Origin: Campylobacter showae
Lineage (GTDB): Bacteria > Campylobacterota > Campylobacteria > Campylobacterales > Campylobacteraceae
Reading direction: 5' to 3'
Length of the DNA stretch: 64,000 bases
NCBI RefSeq assembly: GCF_900573985.1
Contig: NZ_UWOK01000001.1
Location: forward strand, 310,001-374,000
The translations under genes were made by a program, and so were the position numbers. How positions within the stretch are numbered: the first letter of the stretch is position 1; each line of letters opens with the position of its first letter. Positions 26,044 through 35,352 of the stretch are shown piece by piece. The notes beneath the pieces are model-generated. The model saw only the letters and a program-made list of their open reading frames with translations. It did not search any database and was not told the DNA's origin.

Positions 26044-26628
26044 TTAAGCTAATTTTTCCAAAAAAGACCTGGTTTCGTCTCTTAAATTTTCCAAATCTCC
26101 GCTATTATCTATAACAAAATCCGCCACGGCACGCTTTTGCTCGATATCTATTTGCAACTCCACGCGGTGCTTTGCGGCGGCGCGATCCAGCCCGTTTCGC
26201 TTCATCACGCGTGCGATCAGCGTATCTTTAGGTGCATAAACGACCGCTACTTTGTCAAAAAACTCATACCTCTTACCCTCAAAAAATAGCGGAATATCTA
26301 CGAAATACGTCCTGCCCGCGCTTTCTAACCTTGCCGCGCGAGATAAAATTTCAAGCCTGATCTTCGGATGCAAAATTTGCTCTAAAATTTTTAGCTTTTC
26401 CGCATCCTTAAACGCTAGCGCGCCGAGCTTTTTTCTATCTATTTTGCCGCCGCTTAAAATCTCGTCTCCAAGCTCCGCCGCAACCTCTCTCGCGCATAAA
26501 TTTAGCTGTTCATGAGCGATTGAGTCCGCGTCGATGATCTTAAATCCCCGCTCGCGCAGTAGCTCGCAAACCGTGCTTTTGCCGCTGCCGATACTGCCCG
26601 TGATGACGACGGCGTGTTTAAATTTCAA
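26044..26628 (-). CDS. coaE: Dephospho-CoA kinase
   Basis: Last step of coenzyme A synthesis: phosphorylates the 3'-hydroxyl of dephospho-CoA. The 194-residue P-loop kinase has Walker A GSIGSGKST (about residue 12), the DADSIAHE substrate block, and the VYAPKDTLIARVMKRNG lid region. Normal length. Divergent from purM, with 73 bases between the starts. Confidence 0.94.
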   Translation of the reverse strand: MKFKHAVVITGSIGSGKSTVCELLRERGFKIIDADSIAHEQLNLCAREVAAELGDEILSGGKIDRKKLGALAFKDAEKLKILEQILHPKIRLEILSRAARLESAGRTYFVDIPLFFEGKRYEFFDKVAVVYAPKDTLIARVMKRNGLDRAAAKHRVELQIDIEQKRAVADFVIDNSGDLENLRDETRSFLEKLA

Positions 26629-26701
26629 GGTGGGCCTTTATAGCGTTTTTATTCGATTTTAGCTAAAATCTGCGAAATTATACCATCTTGGAGGATAAAA
26701 T

Positions 26702-27685
26702 TTGATAAGCTACAAAGACGCTGGCGTCGATATAGACGCAGGAAATAACTTCGTAAACGCGATAAAACCGTTCGTCAAAGCGACGCAAACTCCGCACGTT
26801 TTAGGCGGCATCGGCTCGTTTAGCGGCGCGGTGAGGCTGCCTGCAGGCTACAAAAAGCCCGCGATCCTAGGCGCCACCGATGGCGTGGGCACAAAGCTGC
26901 GACTCGCGATCGACGCGCGCAAATTTGACGGCGTAGGCCAGGATCTCGTCGCGATGTGCGTAAACGACCTCATCTGCAACTTTGCTGAGCCGCTATTTTT
27001 CCTCGACTACTATGCGACGGCGAAACTCGAGATCGCGGATGCCAAAGAGGTCGTAAAAAGCATCGCTGAGGGCTGCAAACTCGCCCGCTGCGCGCTGATC
27101 GGCGGCGAAACGGCGGAGATGCCCTCGATGTATGAGAAAGGCGACTTCGACCTTGCAGGCTTTGCCGTGGGTATCGCCGAAGAGGACGAGATCGACCGCT
27201 CAAAATTCGTCCGTGAGGGCGACGTGCTCATCGCGCTTCCTAGCAGCGGCCTACACTCAAATGGTTTCTCGCTCGCGCGAAAAGTGATCGCCGAGCTGGG
27301 GTTAAAATTTGACGACAAAGTGGACGGTCGCGCGCTCATCGACGTGCTTTTGCAGCCGACTAGGATTTACGTCGGCGACTTTTTAAATTTAAAAGACAAG
27401 ATCCACGCGCTCGCGCACATCACGGGCGGCGGTATCGTGGAAAATTTGCCGCGCGTATTTCCGGAGGGACTAGGTGCGAAGATCGAGCATGCCGCGATCC
27501 GCACGCCCGAAATCTTTAAAATCATCGCGCAAAAGGTAGAGCCCGCCGAGATGATGAGGACGTTTAACATGGGCGTGGGTATGATCATCGTAGCTCCGAA
27601 AGAAAACGCTGATTTTGTGCTGGCAAATACCGACGGCTACGTCATCGGCGAGATCGTAAAAGGCGGGGGTGCACAGCTAGTTTAA
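26702..27685 (+). CDS. purM: Phosphoribosylformylglycinamidine cyclo-ligase (AIR synthetase)
   Basis: Fifth step of purine synthesis: ATP-dependent ring closure of FGAM to AIR. The 327 residues show GATDGVGTKLRLA, GGETAEMPSMY, SSGLHSNGFSLAR and HITGGGIVENLPR, all PurM hallmarks. The start is TTG with TTGGAGG 8 bases upstream. A strong terminator follows. Secure. Confidence 0.96.
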   Translation: MISYKDAGVDIDAGNNFVNAIKPFVKATQTPHVLGGIGSFSGAVRLPAGYKKPAILGATDGVGTKLRLAIDARKFDGVGQDLVAMCVNDLICNFAEPLFFLDYYATAKLEIADAKEVVKSIAEGCKLARCALIGGETAEMPSMYEKGDFDLAGFAVGIAEEDEIDRSKFVREGDVLIALPSSGLHSNGFSLARKVIAELGLKFDDKVDGRALIDVLLQPTRIYVGDFLNLKDKIHALAHITGGGIVENLPRVFPEGLGAKIEHAAIRTPEIFKIIAQKVEPAEMMRTFNMGVGMIIVAPKENADFVLANTDGYVIGEIVKGGGAQLV

Positions 27686-27697
27686 GCAGGCAAATTT

Positions 27698-27737
27698 AAC
27701 TTTGGCTCGTAAATACATTGTGAGCCAAAGTTTTTTT
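27698..27737 (+). terminator. purM terminator
   Basis: A perfect 11-bp stem (AACTTTGGCTC/GAGCCAAAGTT) around a 13-base loop, then seven Ts. The following spacer to 28084 is very AT-rich and shows no gene. Confidence 0.85.
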
Positions 27738-28084
27738 ACGGTAAATTTATGTTGTTGGCCGTACTCCTCAAAAAACCACTGCTTTTGTTTAAATTTGACT
27801 ATTATGTTTTCTGCGAATTTATATCTCAAACCGGGCAATTTGTTAGTAAAATTTAGTATTTTATAGCATAAAGTTTTTACTTTATCTGTTTGTAAATTTT
27901 ATATGCAAAAGCCGATTTTAACGCTAAATTTTAATAAAACTAACGTTAGCATTTGTTAGCTCTTAGATCCCAAACATTATCTAAAATCCAAAAAATTAAA
28001 TATTGTATTAAATAAAAATATTAAAGTATAAATTTAATGCTTCTTGGCTAGAATTTGGTAAATTTTAAATACGAAGGACGGGCG

Positions 28085-29329
28085 ATGATCATAAATTTAG
28101 ATAGACTTAAGGTGCTTTTTAGTGAGATAAACGCGATCAACGACGAGGGATTCGGCGCGGGAATGAGCCGCCTAGCATATACGCGCGAGGATAAGGCCGC
28201 CAGAGAGCTATTTATCGCGCGCTGTAAAGAGGCGGGGCTAAAAGTGCGCATAGACGCCATCGGAAATATCTTTGCTAGGCGCGAGGGTGCAGAGCCCGAA
28301 CTACCAGCAGTAGCATTTGGATCGCATCTAGACACCGTGATAAACGGCGGCGAATTTGACGGGATTCTCGGCATCCTGGGCGGGCTAGAGCTGATTAGAG
28401 CACTAAACGACGAGGGCGTGCAGACGCGAAGGTCGCTCGAGCTGATCGTCTTTGAGTGCGAGGAATCAAGCAGATTTAACATCGCGACGCTTGGCAGCAA
28501 GGTAATGTGCGGCAAGCTTGGTTTTGAAAAACTTAAAGAGGTGCGCGACTTTCAGGGGCGAGCTATCAGCGAGATTTTTGCGGAGTTTGGCATCGATCTA
28601 GCTAGCATCGAAAAGGCTAAAAATTTGACGCCGAATTACGAGAGTTTTTTCGAGCTGCACATCGAGCAGGGACCGCTACTGGATAACGAAAATATCCAAA
28701 TCGGCGTAGTAAGCGCCATCGCCGCGCCGCACAGATTTAGCGTGCACGTGCAGGGCCAGGCTCAGCACTCCGGCACGACCGCGATGAAGTACCGTCACGA
28801 CGCGCTTTGCGCGGCGGCACAGATAGTGCTGGCTGTCGAGCATGTTGCGCGCGAAAATGCGGTAAACGGCGTAGTAGCGACCGCAGGCAACTGCACGGTA
28901 AAACCGGGCGTCATGAACGTCGTGCCGGGCGAGGCGACGCTGCTAATCGACCTGCGCGGCATCGACCTAGCCACGCGCGAGGCGGCATACGAGCAGATCC
29001 TGGCCGAAATCTCGCGCATCGAGGCTCAACGCGGCGTCAAATGCGAGATCAAGCAGCTAGCCTTCGACGAGCCGTGCGCGCTAGATGGCCGCCTCATCAA
29101 GCTAACCGCCAAAAAAGCCGAAGAGCTCGGGCTTAGCTTTGAAATCATGCCAAGCGGCGCTGGGCACGACGCGATGCACATGAGCGCACTTTGTCCGACT
29201 GCGATGATTTTCATCCCATCTAAAGACGGTATCAGCCACAATCCGGCAGAATTTTCCAGCTGGAGCGATATCGCTAACGGGGTAAATTTGCTAAAAAGCG
29301 TGGTTTTAGAAGCGGCGGAAAGGGTTTAA
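28085..29329 (+). CDS. M20-family amidohydrolase (N-carbamoyl-L-amino acid hydrolase / allantoate amidohydrolase type)
   Basis: A 414-residue zinc-dependent amidase of the HyuC/AllC group, which hydrolyses N-carbamoyl amino acids, ureidoglycolate-type compounds or beta-ureidopropionate in the cytoplasm. Metal-binding blocks are visible: GSHLDTVINGGEFDG, VFECEESSRF, LHIEQGPLLD, and the late SGAGHDAMHM and GISHNPAE. The dimerisation insert (APHRFSVHVQGQAQHSGTT) is present. The ATG at 28085 is chosen over 28055 because GAAGGACGG precedes it. No other pyrimidine or purine catabolic gene adjoins it, so the substrate is open. The convergent neighbour is an amino-acid symporter, a possible functional hint. 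Confidence 0.85.
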   Translation: MIINLDRLKVLFSEINAINDEGFGAGMSRLAYTREDKAARELFIARCKEAGLKVRIDAIGNIFARREGAEPELPAVAFGSHLDTVINGGEFDGILGILGGLELIRALNDEGVQTRRSLELIVFECEESSRFNIATLGSKVMCGKLGFEKLKEVRDFQGRAISEIFAEFGIDLASIEKAKNLTPNYESFFELHIEQGPLLDNENIQIGVVSAIAAPHRFSVHVQGQAQHSGTTAMKYRHDALCAAAQIVLAVEHVARENAVNGVVATAGNCTVKPGVMNVVPGEATLLIDLRGIDLATREAAYEQILAEISRIEAQRGVKCEIKQLAFDEPCALDGRLIKLTAKKAEELGLSFEIMPSGAGHDAMHMSALCPTAMIFIPSKDGISHNPAEFSSWSDIANGVNLLKSVVLEAAERV

Positions 29330-29424
29330 ATTTGGCTCAAATTTGATACCGTAAAAGTTGTCGGTAGATCAAATTTGAAGCATAAATAAACACGGGAAAT
29401 TTCTCTCCCGCTAAAAAGAAGCAA

Positions 29425-29454
29425 ATTTTACGGCGCAATCAACTGCCGTAAAAT
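29425..29454. terminator. Bidirectional terminator between convergent genes
   Basis: A perfect 10-bp stem (ATTTTACGGC/GCCGTAAAAT) with a 10-base loop between the convergent amidohydrolase and symporter genes; suitable on both strands. Confidence 0.65.
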
Positions 29455-29465
29455 TTAAACGGCGC

Positions 29466-30869
29466 TCAAGCCTTCCTTATATACTCGTTTGGATCGTATT
29501 CTTTACCTTCGTCGTGGTCTTTTAGGAGCTTAACCACGACTGGACTAAGCACGATGATGGCGATCAGGTTTGGAAGCACCATGAGACCGTTAAACATATC
29601 GGCCAGCTCCCAGACGAAATTTATCTTAAGCAAGCTGCCCGCAAAGACGAATCCAACGACTAATATCTGTAAAATTCGCACGAATTTGGCTCCAAAAAGA
29701 TAGCGTACATTGATCTCGGCGAAGTAGTACCAGCCCAAAATCGTCGTAAACGCAAAGAAAAACAAGCAAATCGCCACGAATCCATAGCCGCCCGCATGTC
29801 CCAAAACATGCGTCGAGAAGGCCTCTTGCACGAGCGAGATGCCCGTTAGCACGGCTTTGCCGTTTTCAAAATGTATCACGTCGGCGCTAAGCACGACAAA
29901 AACAGTGATGTTTAGCACGATAAATGTATCGACGAACACGCTCATGATGCCTAGCACCGCTTGATCGACGGGGTGTTTGACGTTGGCCGCAGCGTGCGCG
30001 TGAGGGGTCGAGCCCATGCCCGCTTCGTTTGAAAACAGACCGCGCGCGATACCGTATCTCATCGCCGTAGCTATCGTGGCTCCGGTCGCGCCACCCCAAG
30101 CTGCGGACGGATTAAACGCGGCTTCAAATATAAGAGCTATGACGCCGGGAATTTTATCAAGATTAAAGCAAATGATCACAAGTCCGACCGCCACATAGAG
30201 GATCGCCATAATAGGTACAATCTTTTCAGCGACTCTGGCGATGGCTTTGACGCCGCCGATAAAGATCATAGCGCAAATCGCCGCCAAAAACAGCCCGCTC
30301 GCCCACTGCGGTATGCCAAACGCGCCCTTAAATCCGTCCGAGATCGAGTTGGCCTGCACCATGTTTCCCATAAATCCGAGCGCCAAAATAATAGCCAGCG
30401 CAAAAAATGCCGCCAAAACCTTGGCATAGCGGCTCTTTAGCCCGCGACTGATATAAAACGCCGGCCCGCCGATCATATGGCCGCTGTCGTCTTTGGTGCG
30501 GTAAATTTGCGCGAGGCAGATCTCTGCAAAATTCGTCGCCATGCCCAAAAACGCAGCGCACCACATCCAAAATATCGCGCCCGGCCCGCCCATGATGAGT
30601 GCGGTTGTGGCACCCACGAGGTTACCGGTGCCCACCTGCGCCGCGACGGCCGTGGCGACCGCCTGAAACGAACTCATGCCCGATTTTCCCGCCGCTTCGC
30701 CGTGCAATGAGAAGTTACCGAAAAGCCTATTAAGCCCCATTTTAAACTTAAAAATCTGCACGAAACGAAGCCTAATCGTAAAGTAAAGCCCCGTGCCGCA
30801 AAGTAGCGCGATGAGGAAATACGGCCCCCAAAGGAATGAATTTATAGAGCTTACGAGGTCGGTGAGCAT
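29466..30869 (-). CDS. Sodium:alanine/glycine symporter, AGCS family
   Basis: A 467-residue inner-membrane transporter that takes up alanine or glycine with sodium. AGCS signatures are visible: GLYFTIRLRFVQI near the start, AAQVGTGNLVGATTAL, the MIGGPAFYISRGL block, ARGLFSNEAGMGSTPHAHA and the ATTILGWYYF-like TTILGWYYFAE. About ten membrane spans. AGGCAAATCC precedes the ATG. A G8 tract lies about 155 bases upstream. Confidence 0.93.
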   Translation of the reverse strand: MLTDLVSSINSFLWGPYFLIALLCGTGLYFTIRLRFVQIFKFKMGLNRLFGNFSLHGEAAGKSGMSSFQAVATAVAAQVGTGNLVGATTALIMGGPGAIFWMWCAAFLGMATNFAEICLAQIYRTKDDSGHMIGGPAFYISRGLKSRYAKVLAAFFALAIILALGFMGNMVQANSISDGFKGAFGIPQWASGLFLAAICAMIFIGGVKAIARVAEKIVPIMAILYVAVGLVIICFNLDKIPGVIALIFEAAFNPSAAWGGATGATIATAMRYGIARGLFSNEAGMGSTPHAHAAANVKHPVDQAVLGIMSVFVDTFIVLNITVFVVLSADVIHFENGKAVLTGISLVQEAFSTHVLGHAGGYGFVAICLFFFAFTTILGWYYFAEINVRYLFGAKFVRILQILVVGFVFAGSLLKINFVWELADMFNGLMVLPNLIAIIVLSPVVVKLLKDHDEGKEYDPNEYIRKA

Positions 30870-31234
30870 GGATTTGCCTTTATTTTTTAAAATTTTTCAA
30901 GTATATTTAAAAAAATATAAAACTAAAATAAATAATAAAAATTTTTTAGCCTATTTTAAAAATATAGGTAAAATTTGAGTTAAATTTGGCAAGGCGAGCG
31001 GTTTTAAAGGATATTCTTGATTTGGGGGGGGCGGGTTTTGTTTTGGGGCTGGGCTTCTAACGGGACTTTGCAAATTTGGCGGCGATTTTACGAGATTTTT
31101 CCGAAAAATTTAACAAGTCTATAAAACCCAAAAACTAAAAATGCAGCAAATTTAATTGCAATACTTTTTGTAAAATTTGATAAGCCGGCAGGGCAAATTT
31201 GAGTCGGCGTAAATTTAACGCAAACATTCCAAAT
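30870..31234. other. Intergenic spacer with a G8 tract
   Basis: No gene seen. Bases 31024-31031 are eight consecutive Gs, followed by CGGG. The tract lies upstream of the symporter gene (minus strand) and downstream of rarA. The first 100 bases are extremely AT-rich and probably hold the symporter promoter. Confidence 0.6.
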
Positions 31235-32419
31235 TTAGCCCTTAGATTTTATTTTAACCAGCCACTCGTCCAGCGTTTTTTCAAAGCCGATACCGTTGCT
31301 CTCGTAAAATTTAAGTGGCTTTTCGAGGTATTTTTGCTCTACCCAGCCGCCGAAGCTATGCGGATACAGATAGTCCTTGGCCTCGGGCGCGGTGTTGATG
31401 AGATATGGCGGGATGGCTAGCGGCGGCTCAGTTTTTACGTAGGCTAACGCCGCATTTATGGCCTTGTAGCTAGAGTTTGACTTTGGCGAGTGAGCCAGAT
31501 ACATCGCGCATTGAGCCAGGATTATACGCGCTTCTGGAAAGCCGATCTTGCTAACGGCGGCAAGCGCGTTAGCAGCTAAATTTAACGCGTTAGGGTTGGC
31601 GTTACCGATGTCTTCGCTAGCAAATATCGCCATCCTTCGCGCGATAAAATCAGCGCTCTCGCCGGCGTCGATAAGCCGTGCTAGATAGTACATGACGGCG
31701 TTTTCGTCGCTACCGCGCAGGCTTTTTATAAATGCGCTTGCCAGTCCGTAATGCACATCGTCATCGCTAACGCCTTCGCTAACGGCGTTAGCTCGCAGCG
31801 TTTTTAAATTCTCTAACGTTATTTCCTCGCCCAGACTCACGGCAAACTCGAGCAAATTTAGCAGCCCGCGCGCATCTCCTCCGCTGCTTTTTACGAGATA
31901 GGCTTTGGCATCGTCTGAGATATCAAATTTGACCTCGCCCCTCACGCGCTCAAGTAGCTTTTCAAAATCCTCGCTCGCAAGCGGCTTAAACTCAAAGAGC
32001 ATCGAGCGGCTGCGGACGCCTGAGCTTAGCGTGAAATATGGATTTTCCGTGCTAGCTCCGATGATAGCGGCGCGGTAGTTTTCCATCGGTATCAGCAGGG
32101 CTTCTTGCTGCGTTTTGCTGAGGCGGTGGATCTCGTCGATGAAAAATAGCGGCTTAGAAAGCGCGTTTTCGTGGTTTTTTAGGATTTTGCGAAATTCCTC
32201 GATCTTTAAATTTCCGCCGTCAAATTCGTAAAAATCATACTCCATCGACCGCGCTACGACGCGAGCAAAGCTAGTCTTGCCACAGCCTGCCGGCCCGTAA
32301 AATATGCTGTGTGGGATTTTTTTATTTTCGATAAATTTTTTAAAAACGCCCACCAGCTCGCGCTGTCCGCAGATCTCGTCTAAGCTCGTCGGACGAAATT
32401 TCAAGGCGAAATTTTGCAA
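31235..32419 (-). CDS. rarA: Replication-associated recombination protein A (MgsA/RarA AAA+ ATPase)
   Basis: A clamp-loader-like AAA+ ATPase acting at stalled replication forks. The 394 residues show FRPTSLDEICGQ, Walker A GPAGCGKTSFA (about residue 43), Walker B FFIDEIHR, sensor 1 GASTENPYF, arginine-finger region SRSMLFEF, and the C-terminal MgsA part with SADFIARRMAIFASEDIGNANP and HSFGGWVEQKYLE. Slightly shorter than E. coli RarA, as usual in Campylobacter. Secure. Confidence 0.94.
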   Translation of the reverse strand: MQNFALKFRPTSLDEICGQRELVGVFKKFIENKKIPHSIFYGPAGCGKTSFARVVARSMEYDFYEFDGGNLKIEEFRKILKNHENALSKPLFFIDEIHRLSKTQQEALLIPMENYRAAIIGASTENPYFTLSSGVRSRSMLFEFKPLASEDFEKLLERVRGEVKFDISDDAKAYLVKSSGGDARGLLNLLEFAVSLGEEITLENLKTLRANAVSEGVSDDDVHYGLASAFIKSLRGSDENAVMYYLARLIDAGESADFIARRMAIFASEDIGNANPNALNLAANALAAVSKIGFPEARIILAQCAMYLAHSPKSNSSYKAINAALAYVKTEPPLAIPPYLINTAPEAKDYLYPHSFGGWVEQKYLEKPLKFYESNGIGFEKTLDEWLVKIKSKG

Positions 32420-32600
32420 ATTTGCTCCTTTTAAATTTTAAGGCATTATAGTCAAATTTAAATTAAGAAGCGGATTTGCGGGAGCGGGCGGGTTAAATTT
32501 GGGTAGGCAAGAAAAGGTAAATTTGATGTTAGCGCCCTGCTCTCGCAAACTCAAATTTAGACAAAAACGAACCGTCAAAAATGGTAAATTTAACGGCTAA

Positions 32601-32643
32601 AGCGGACCAAATTTAAGCTAGTTTTAGCCAAATTTAGTCCGCT
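32601..32643 (-). terminator. Hairpin downstream of the TonB receptor gene
   Basis: Near-perfect arms AGCGGACCAAATTTAAGCTA and TAGCCAAATTTAGTCCGCT with a 4-base loop, 13 bases after the receptor stop (minus strand). A strong structure but with only a short T-run. Confidence 0.5.
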
Positions 32644-32655
32644 TGCCGAGTTAAG

Positions 32656-34809
32656 CTAAAACGTCTTCTCAAAATCTACGTAGAAGTTCCTGCCTTTGCC
32701 CACTCTGGTCGTATTTTTAAATCCGTTTGCGAAAATGTACTCTTTGTTAAAGATATTGTTTACGCCAAAGCTGATTTTTAGCCCTTTGTTTAGCAGATAG
32801 CTGTCAAAATTCTTCGGTTCCCATCTACCTTTAAAATTTACGATAGTAAAGGTTTCGTCTACGTATTCGTATTTTTGACCGCGTACGACGTAATATTTCT
32901 CGTCGTTGTTAGGTCTAAACCAGTGCGTCATATCGCCGCCCAGACTAAGCCCCCACGGCTCGTATCTATACATCGTGCCCAAAGTTAGCTTATCAGCATA
33001 GACGGTGAGTATCTTTTTGGTCGCTTTGTCGTAAATTTTCGTGTGGTCGTATCCGAGCGAGAATGTAAGGTTGTTTATCGCGTATTTGGACTCGATCTCG
33101 ACGCCTCGGCGCTTTGCATTATCGACGTTTTCGTACATACCGTAGCGTCTGCCCGGCGCTTCGGCGTCAAACGGCGGATTGCCTTTATCTGGTCTTGCTT
33201 TTAGATTTATCATATCTTTGATGTTGCCGTCGTAGTAGGTAGCCTTAAAATACAGCTCATCATCGCCCAAAAGTCCCTGCTTGTCGACAGAAAAGCCCAC
33301 TTCGTACTCTTTTGCGATCTCAGGTTTTAGGTCTGGGTTTGGTATGTACCAGTAGTGCGGATTTAGCGGGCCGGCCGATGACGTTTCGTTTGGCGTCGGT
33401 CCTCTAAATGTCTCTGCGTAGCCTGCGAGTAAATTTATACCGTCAAAAACTTCGTACGCAAGGCCGAGTTTCGGGGAAAATCTAGACTCCGAGTATGAGT
33501 TATGATCGCCGCTTTTGACTCCGCGTTTAAATTTATCAAACCTGCCGCCCAAAGTAAACTCGAATCTACCTACGCTAAATACATCCTGCGCGTAGATACC
33601 GAGATCTTTGTAAAAATTCGGAAATGAGCCAAAGTCGCTAAGCGCACCGTTGTGCCAAAATATCGCGTCCTCTTTTCTATGTTCGTAGTCGATACCGGTA
33701 ACTAGCCTGTGCTCTAGCATGCCGGTTTCAAAGAGGCTTTCGTTTTTGAGCCTAACGCCCCATCTGTCGTCTTTGTTTTTGTAGTCGATGTAGACGGGAT
33801 TGCCTCTGCTAAAGCCTGTTCTAATCCTGTGATTTAGGGCTTTTGCGTTGTAGTACTGAGCGGAGAAATTTATCCATCTGTTATTTAGCGGAGCGTATTT
33901 GTATATCACGCTATAGTCTCGCTGTTTTAGCCGTCCCGAGGTAGGCAGCTCCGCGTCCTCGCTCCAGAAAAGCGACTGCCAAGGCGAAGAGGAGAATTTT
34001 TCGTGGTAGTTAAATACGCTAGCCTCCAAAGCATGCTCGTCGGTTATCGCCCACTCAGTTTTGGCAAAGACGGTGTTTACCTGCTCGTCGTTTTCCGCGT
34101 ATTTCACGCCCGAGCGCTTGCCGTCTCTAGCCATCTTTATCTTGCCGAAGTCCGCGTGCTTGCCGTAGAGTAAAATACCGAAATTTTCCGTCGGTTTAGC
34201 TGCGACGGCGGCTCGATTTGAGTTCATGTGATTACTTTCTTGGCGGTGGCCGATCGTGACGCCATAGTCGCTGCCCGGGTTTATAAAGTCGCTCACGTCT
34301 TTTGTTCTCATACTAACGATACCGCCGACCGCGCCGCTACCGTGTAGCACGGAGCTAGCCCCCTTTACGACCTCGACTCGTTTTAGCAAGTCGTTATCCA
34401 CGCGAAAGGTTGAAATTTGATTAGAAAAAAGCGAAGGCGAGCGCTTTATGCCGTCTTGTTCGATGATGACGCGCGCTTCGCTTTGATAACCAAAGCCGCG
34501 GATGTTGTAGTATTGGCCGACTTGTCTACCGTGGTCGTTACCGAGCATCACTCCAGGCACCGAGCCGATAGCGTCGATAACGGACGGCGATTTAACTAGG
34601 TCGTTTTGATTTAGGACGCTGACTTGGCCCGCGTATTTAGCGACGTCTGTTTCACTCCTGTTTGCCGTGACGGAAACCATATCTAGCTTTACAGATCCGG
34701 TTGCATTGCTATCGGCTCGCTTAAATTTGCCATCCGCTCCTCCCGTCTGCGCGAGAGCCGAGGCTGCACTCAGTAAAACCGCAGCCGCTATAATGCTAAA
34801 TTTACCCAT
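32656..34809 (-). CDS. TonB-dependent outer-membrane receptor, haem-receptor-like
   Basis: A 717-residue outer-membrane beta-barrel with a Sec signal peptide, a plug domain (SVTANRSETDVAKYAG...NIRGFGYQSEARVIIEQDG...VEVVKGASSVLHGSGAVGGIVSMRT) and a barrel ending in an aromatic residue (FEKTF). The barrel contains a FRGP variant of the FRAP box and NPDLKPE, the pair typical of haem/haemoglobin receptors (HmuR/ChuA group). Ligand import would need TonB-ExbBD, not encoded here; the ABC importer at 6-9 kb might handle the same ligand, but this is a guess. A candidate Fur box overlaps the promoter. Confidence 0.88.
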   Translation of the reverse strand: MGKFSIIAAAVLLSAASALAQTGGADGKFKRADSNATGSVKLDMVSVTANRSETDVAKYAGQVSVLNQNDLVKSPSVIDAIGSVPGVMLGNDHGRQVGQYYNIRGFGYQSEARVIIEQDGIKRSPSLFSNQISTFRVDNDLLKRVEVVKGASSVLHGSGAVGGIVSMRTKDVSDFINPGSDYGVTIGHRQESNHMNSNRAAVAAKPTENFGILLYGKHADFGKIKMARDGKRSGVKYAENDEQVNTVFAKTEWAITDEHALEASVFNYHEKFSSSPWQSLFWSEDAELPTSGRLKQRDYSVIYKYAPLNNRWINFSAQYYNAKALNHRIRTGFSRGNPVYIDYKNKDDRWGVRLKNESLFETGMLEHRLVTGIDYEHRKEDAIFWHNGALSDFGSFPNFYKDLGIYAQDVFSVGRFEFTLGGRFDKFKRGVKSGDHNSYSESRFSPKLGLAYEVFDGINLLAGYAETFRGPTPNETSSAGPLNPHYWYIPNPDLKPEIAKEYEVGFSVDKQGLLGDDELYFKATYYDGNIKDMINLKARPDKGNPPFDAEAPGRRYGMYENVDNAKRRGVEIESKYAINNLTFSLGYDHTKIYDKATKKILTVYADKLTLGTMYRYEPWGLSLGGDMTHWFRPNNDEKYYVVRGQKYEYVDETFTIVNFKGRWEPKNFDSYLLNKGLKISFGVNNIFNKEYIFANGFKNTTRVGKGRNFYVDFEKTF

Positions 34810-34834
34810 AACATCCCCTTTATATTAAGAAATT

Positions 34835-34855
34835 GATAATAGGTATAATTTTATC
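34835..34855 (-). promoter_or_regulatory. Candidate Fur box of the TonB receptor
   Basis: GATAATAGGTATAATTTTATC: GATAA at one end mirrored by TTATC at the other, A/T-rich, 26-46 bases before the receptor ATG. It resembles the GATAAT-type Fur site and would overlap the promoter. Match is partial. Confidence 0.4.
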
Positions 34856-34931
34856 TACTTTTTATTTAAATTAACTTTTATTTTTAACGAAATTTTTAAA
34901 TTTCATTTACGAAAAAAGGAAAGAAAAAGGA

Positions 34932-34937
34932 TATAAT
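34932..34937 (+). promoter_or_regulatory. -10 box of the DUF5339 gene at 34966
   Basis: TATAAT preceded by AAAAAGGA, 28 bases before the start codon; typical Campylobacter -10. Confidence 0.6.
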
Positions 34938-34965
34938 GCCCGCCTATTTCATCTAAGGAGAATAT

Positions 34966-35238
34966 ATGAAAAAGTCATTGTTAGTAATCGCCGCCCTTGG
35001 TCTAATGGGCGCAAATGCCGCTGCCACGGTCGAGCTTTCGCCTTCTTGCGAAGAGTACTTTAAGCTAGTTGACGAGTTTGTTGAAAAAACAAAAGACAAC
35101 CCGCAAATGGCAGCTATGAAATCTACTTACGAAGACCAAAAAGCCCAGTTTGCTCAACTTCCGAAAGACTCTCAAGAGGCTGCTTGCAAACCTGCTCTTG
35201 ACCAAATGAAGCAAGTTATAGCTACGCTACCTAAATAA
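34966..35238 (+). CDS. Small secreted DUF5339-type protein
   Basis: A 90-residue protein with a Sec signal peptide (MKKSLLVIAALGLMGANAAA) and a small helical mature domain with two cysteines (SPSCEEYF and AACKPAL) likely joined by a disulfide. This matches the DUF5339 group common in Campylobacter; function unknown. It has its own promoter and terminator. A paralogue with the same cysteine layout lies 0.7 kb downstream. AAGGAG precedes the ATG. Confidence 0.75.
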   Translation: MKKSLLVIAALGLMGANAAATVELSPSCEEYFKLVDEFVEKTKDNPQMAAMKSTYEDQKAQFAQLPKDSQEAACKPALDQMKQVIATLPK

Positions 35239-35243
35239 TTTTT

Positions 35244-35268
35244 ATCCCTCCGCTTGGAGGGATTTTTT
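35244..35268 (+). terminator. Terminator of the DUF5339 gene
   Basis: A perfect 8-bp stem (ATCCCTCC/GGAGGGAT) with loop GCTT and a T-run, 5 bases after the stop codon. Confidence 0.8.
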
Positions 35269-35352
35269 GTTTTTTCAAATTCTTAGTTTCTATCTAAATT
35301 TTATATATTTATCAAAATTTTAGCATCAAATTTGCCGCCTCAAAGCACAAAT

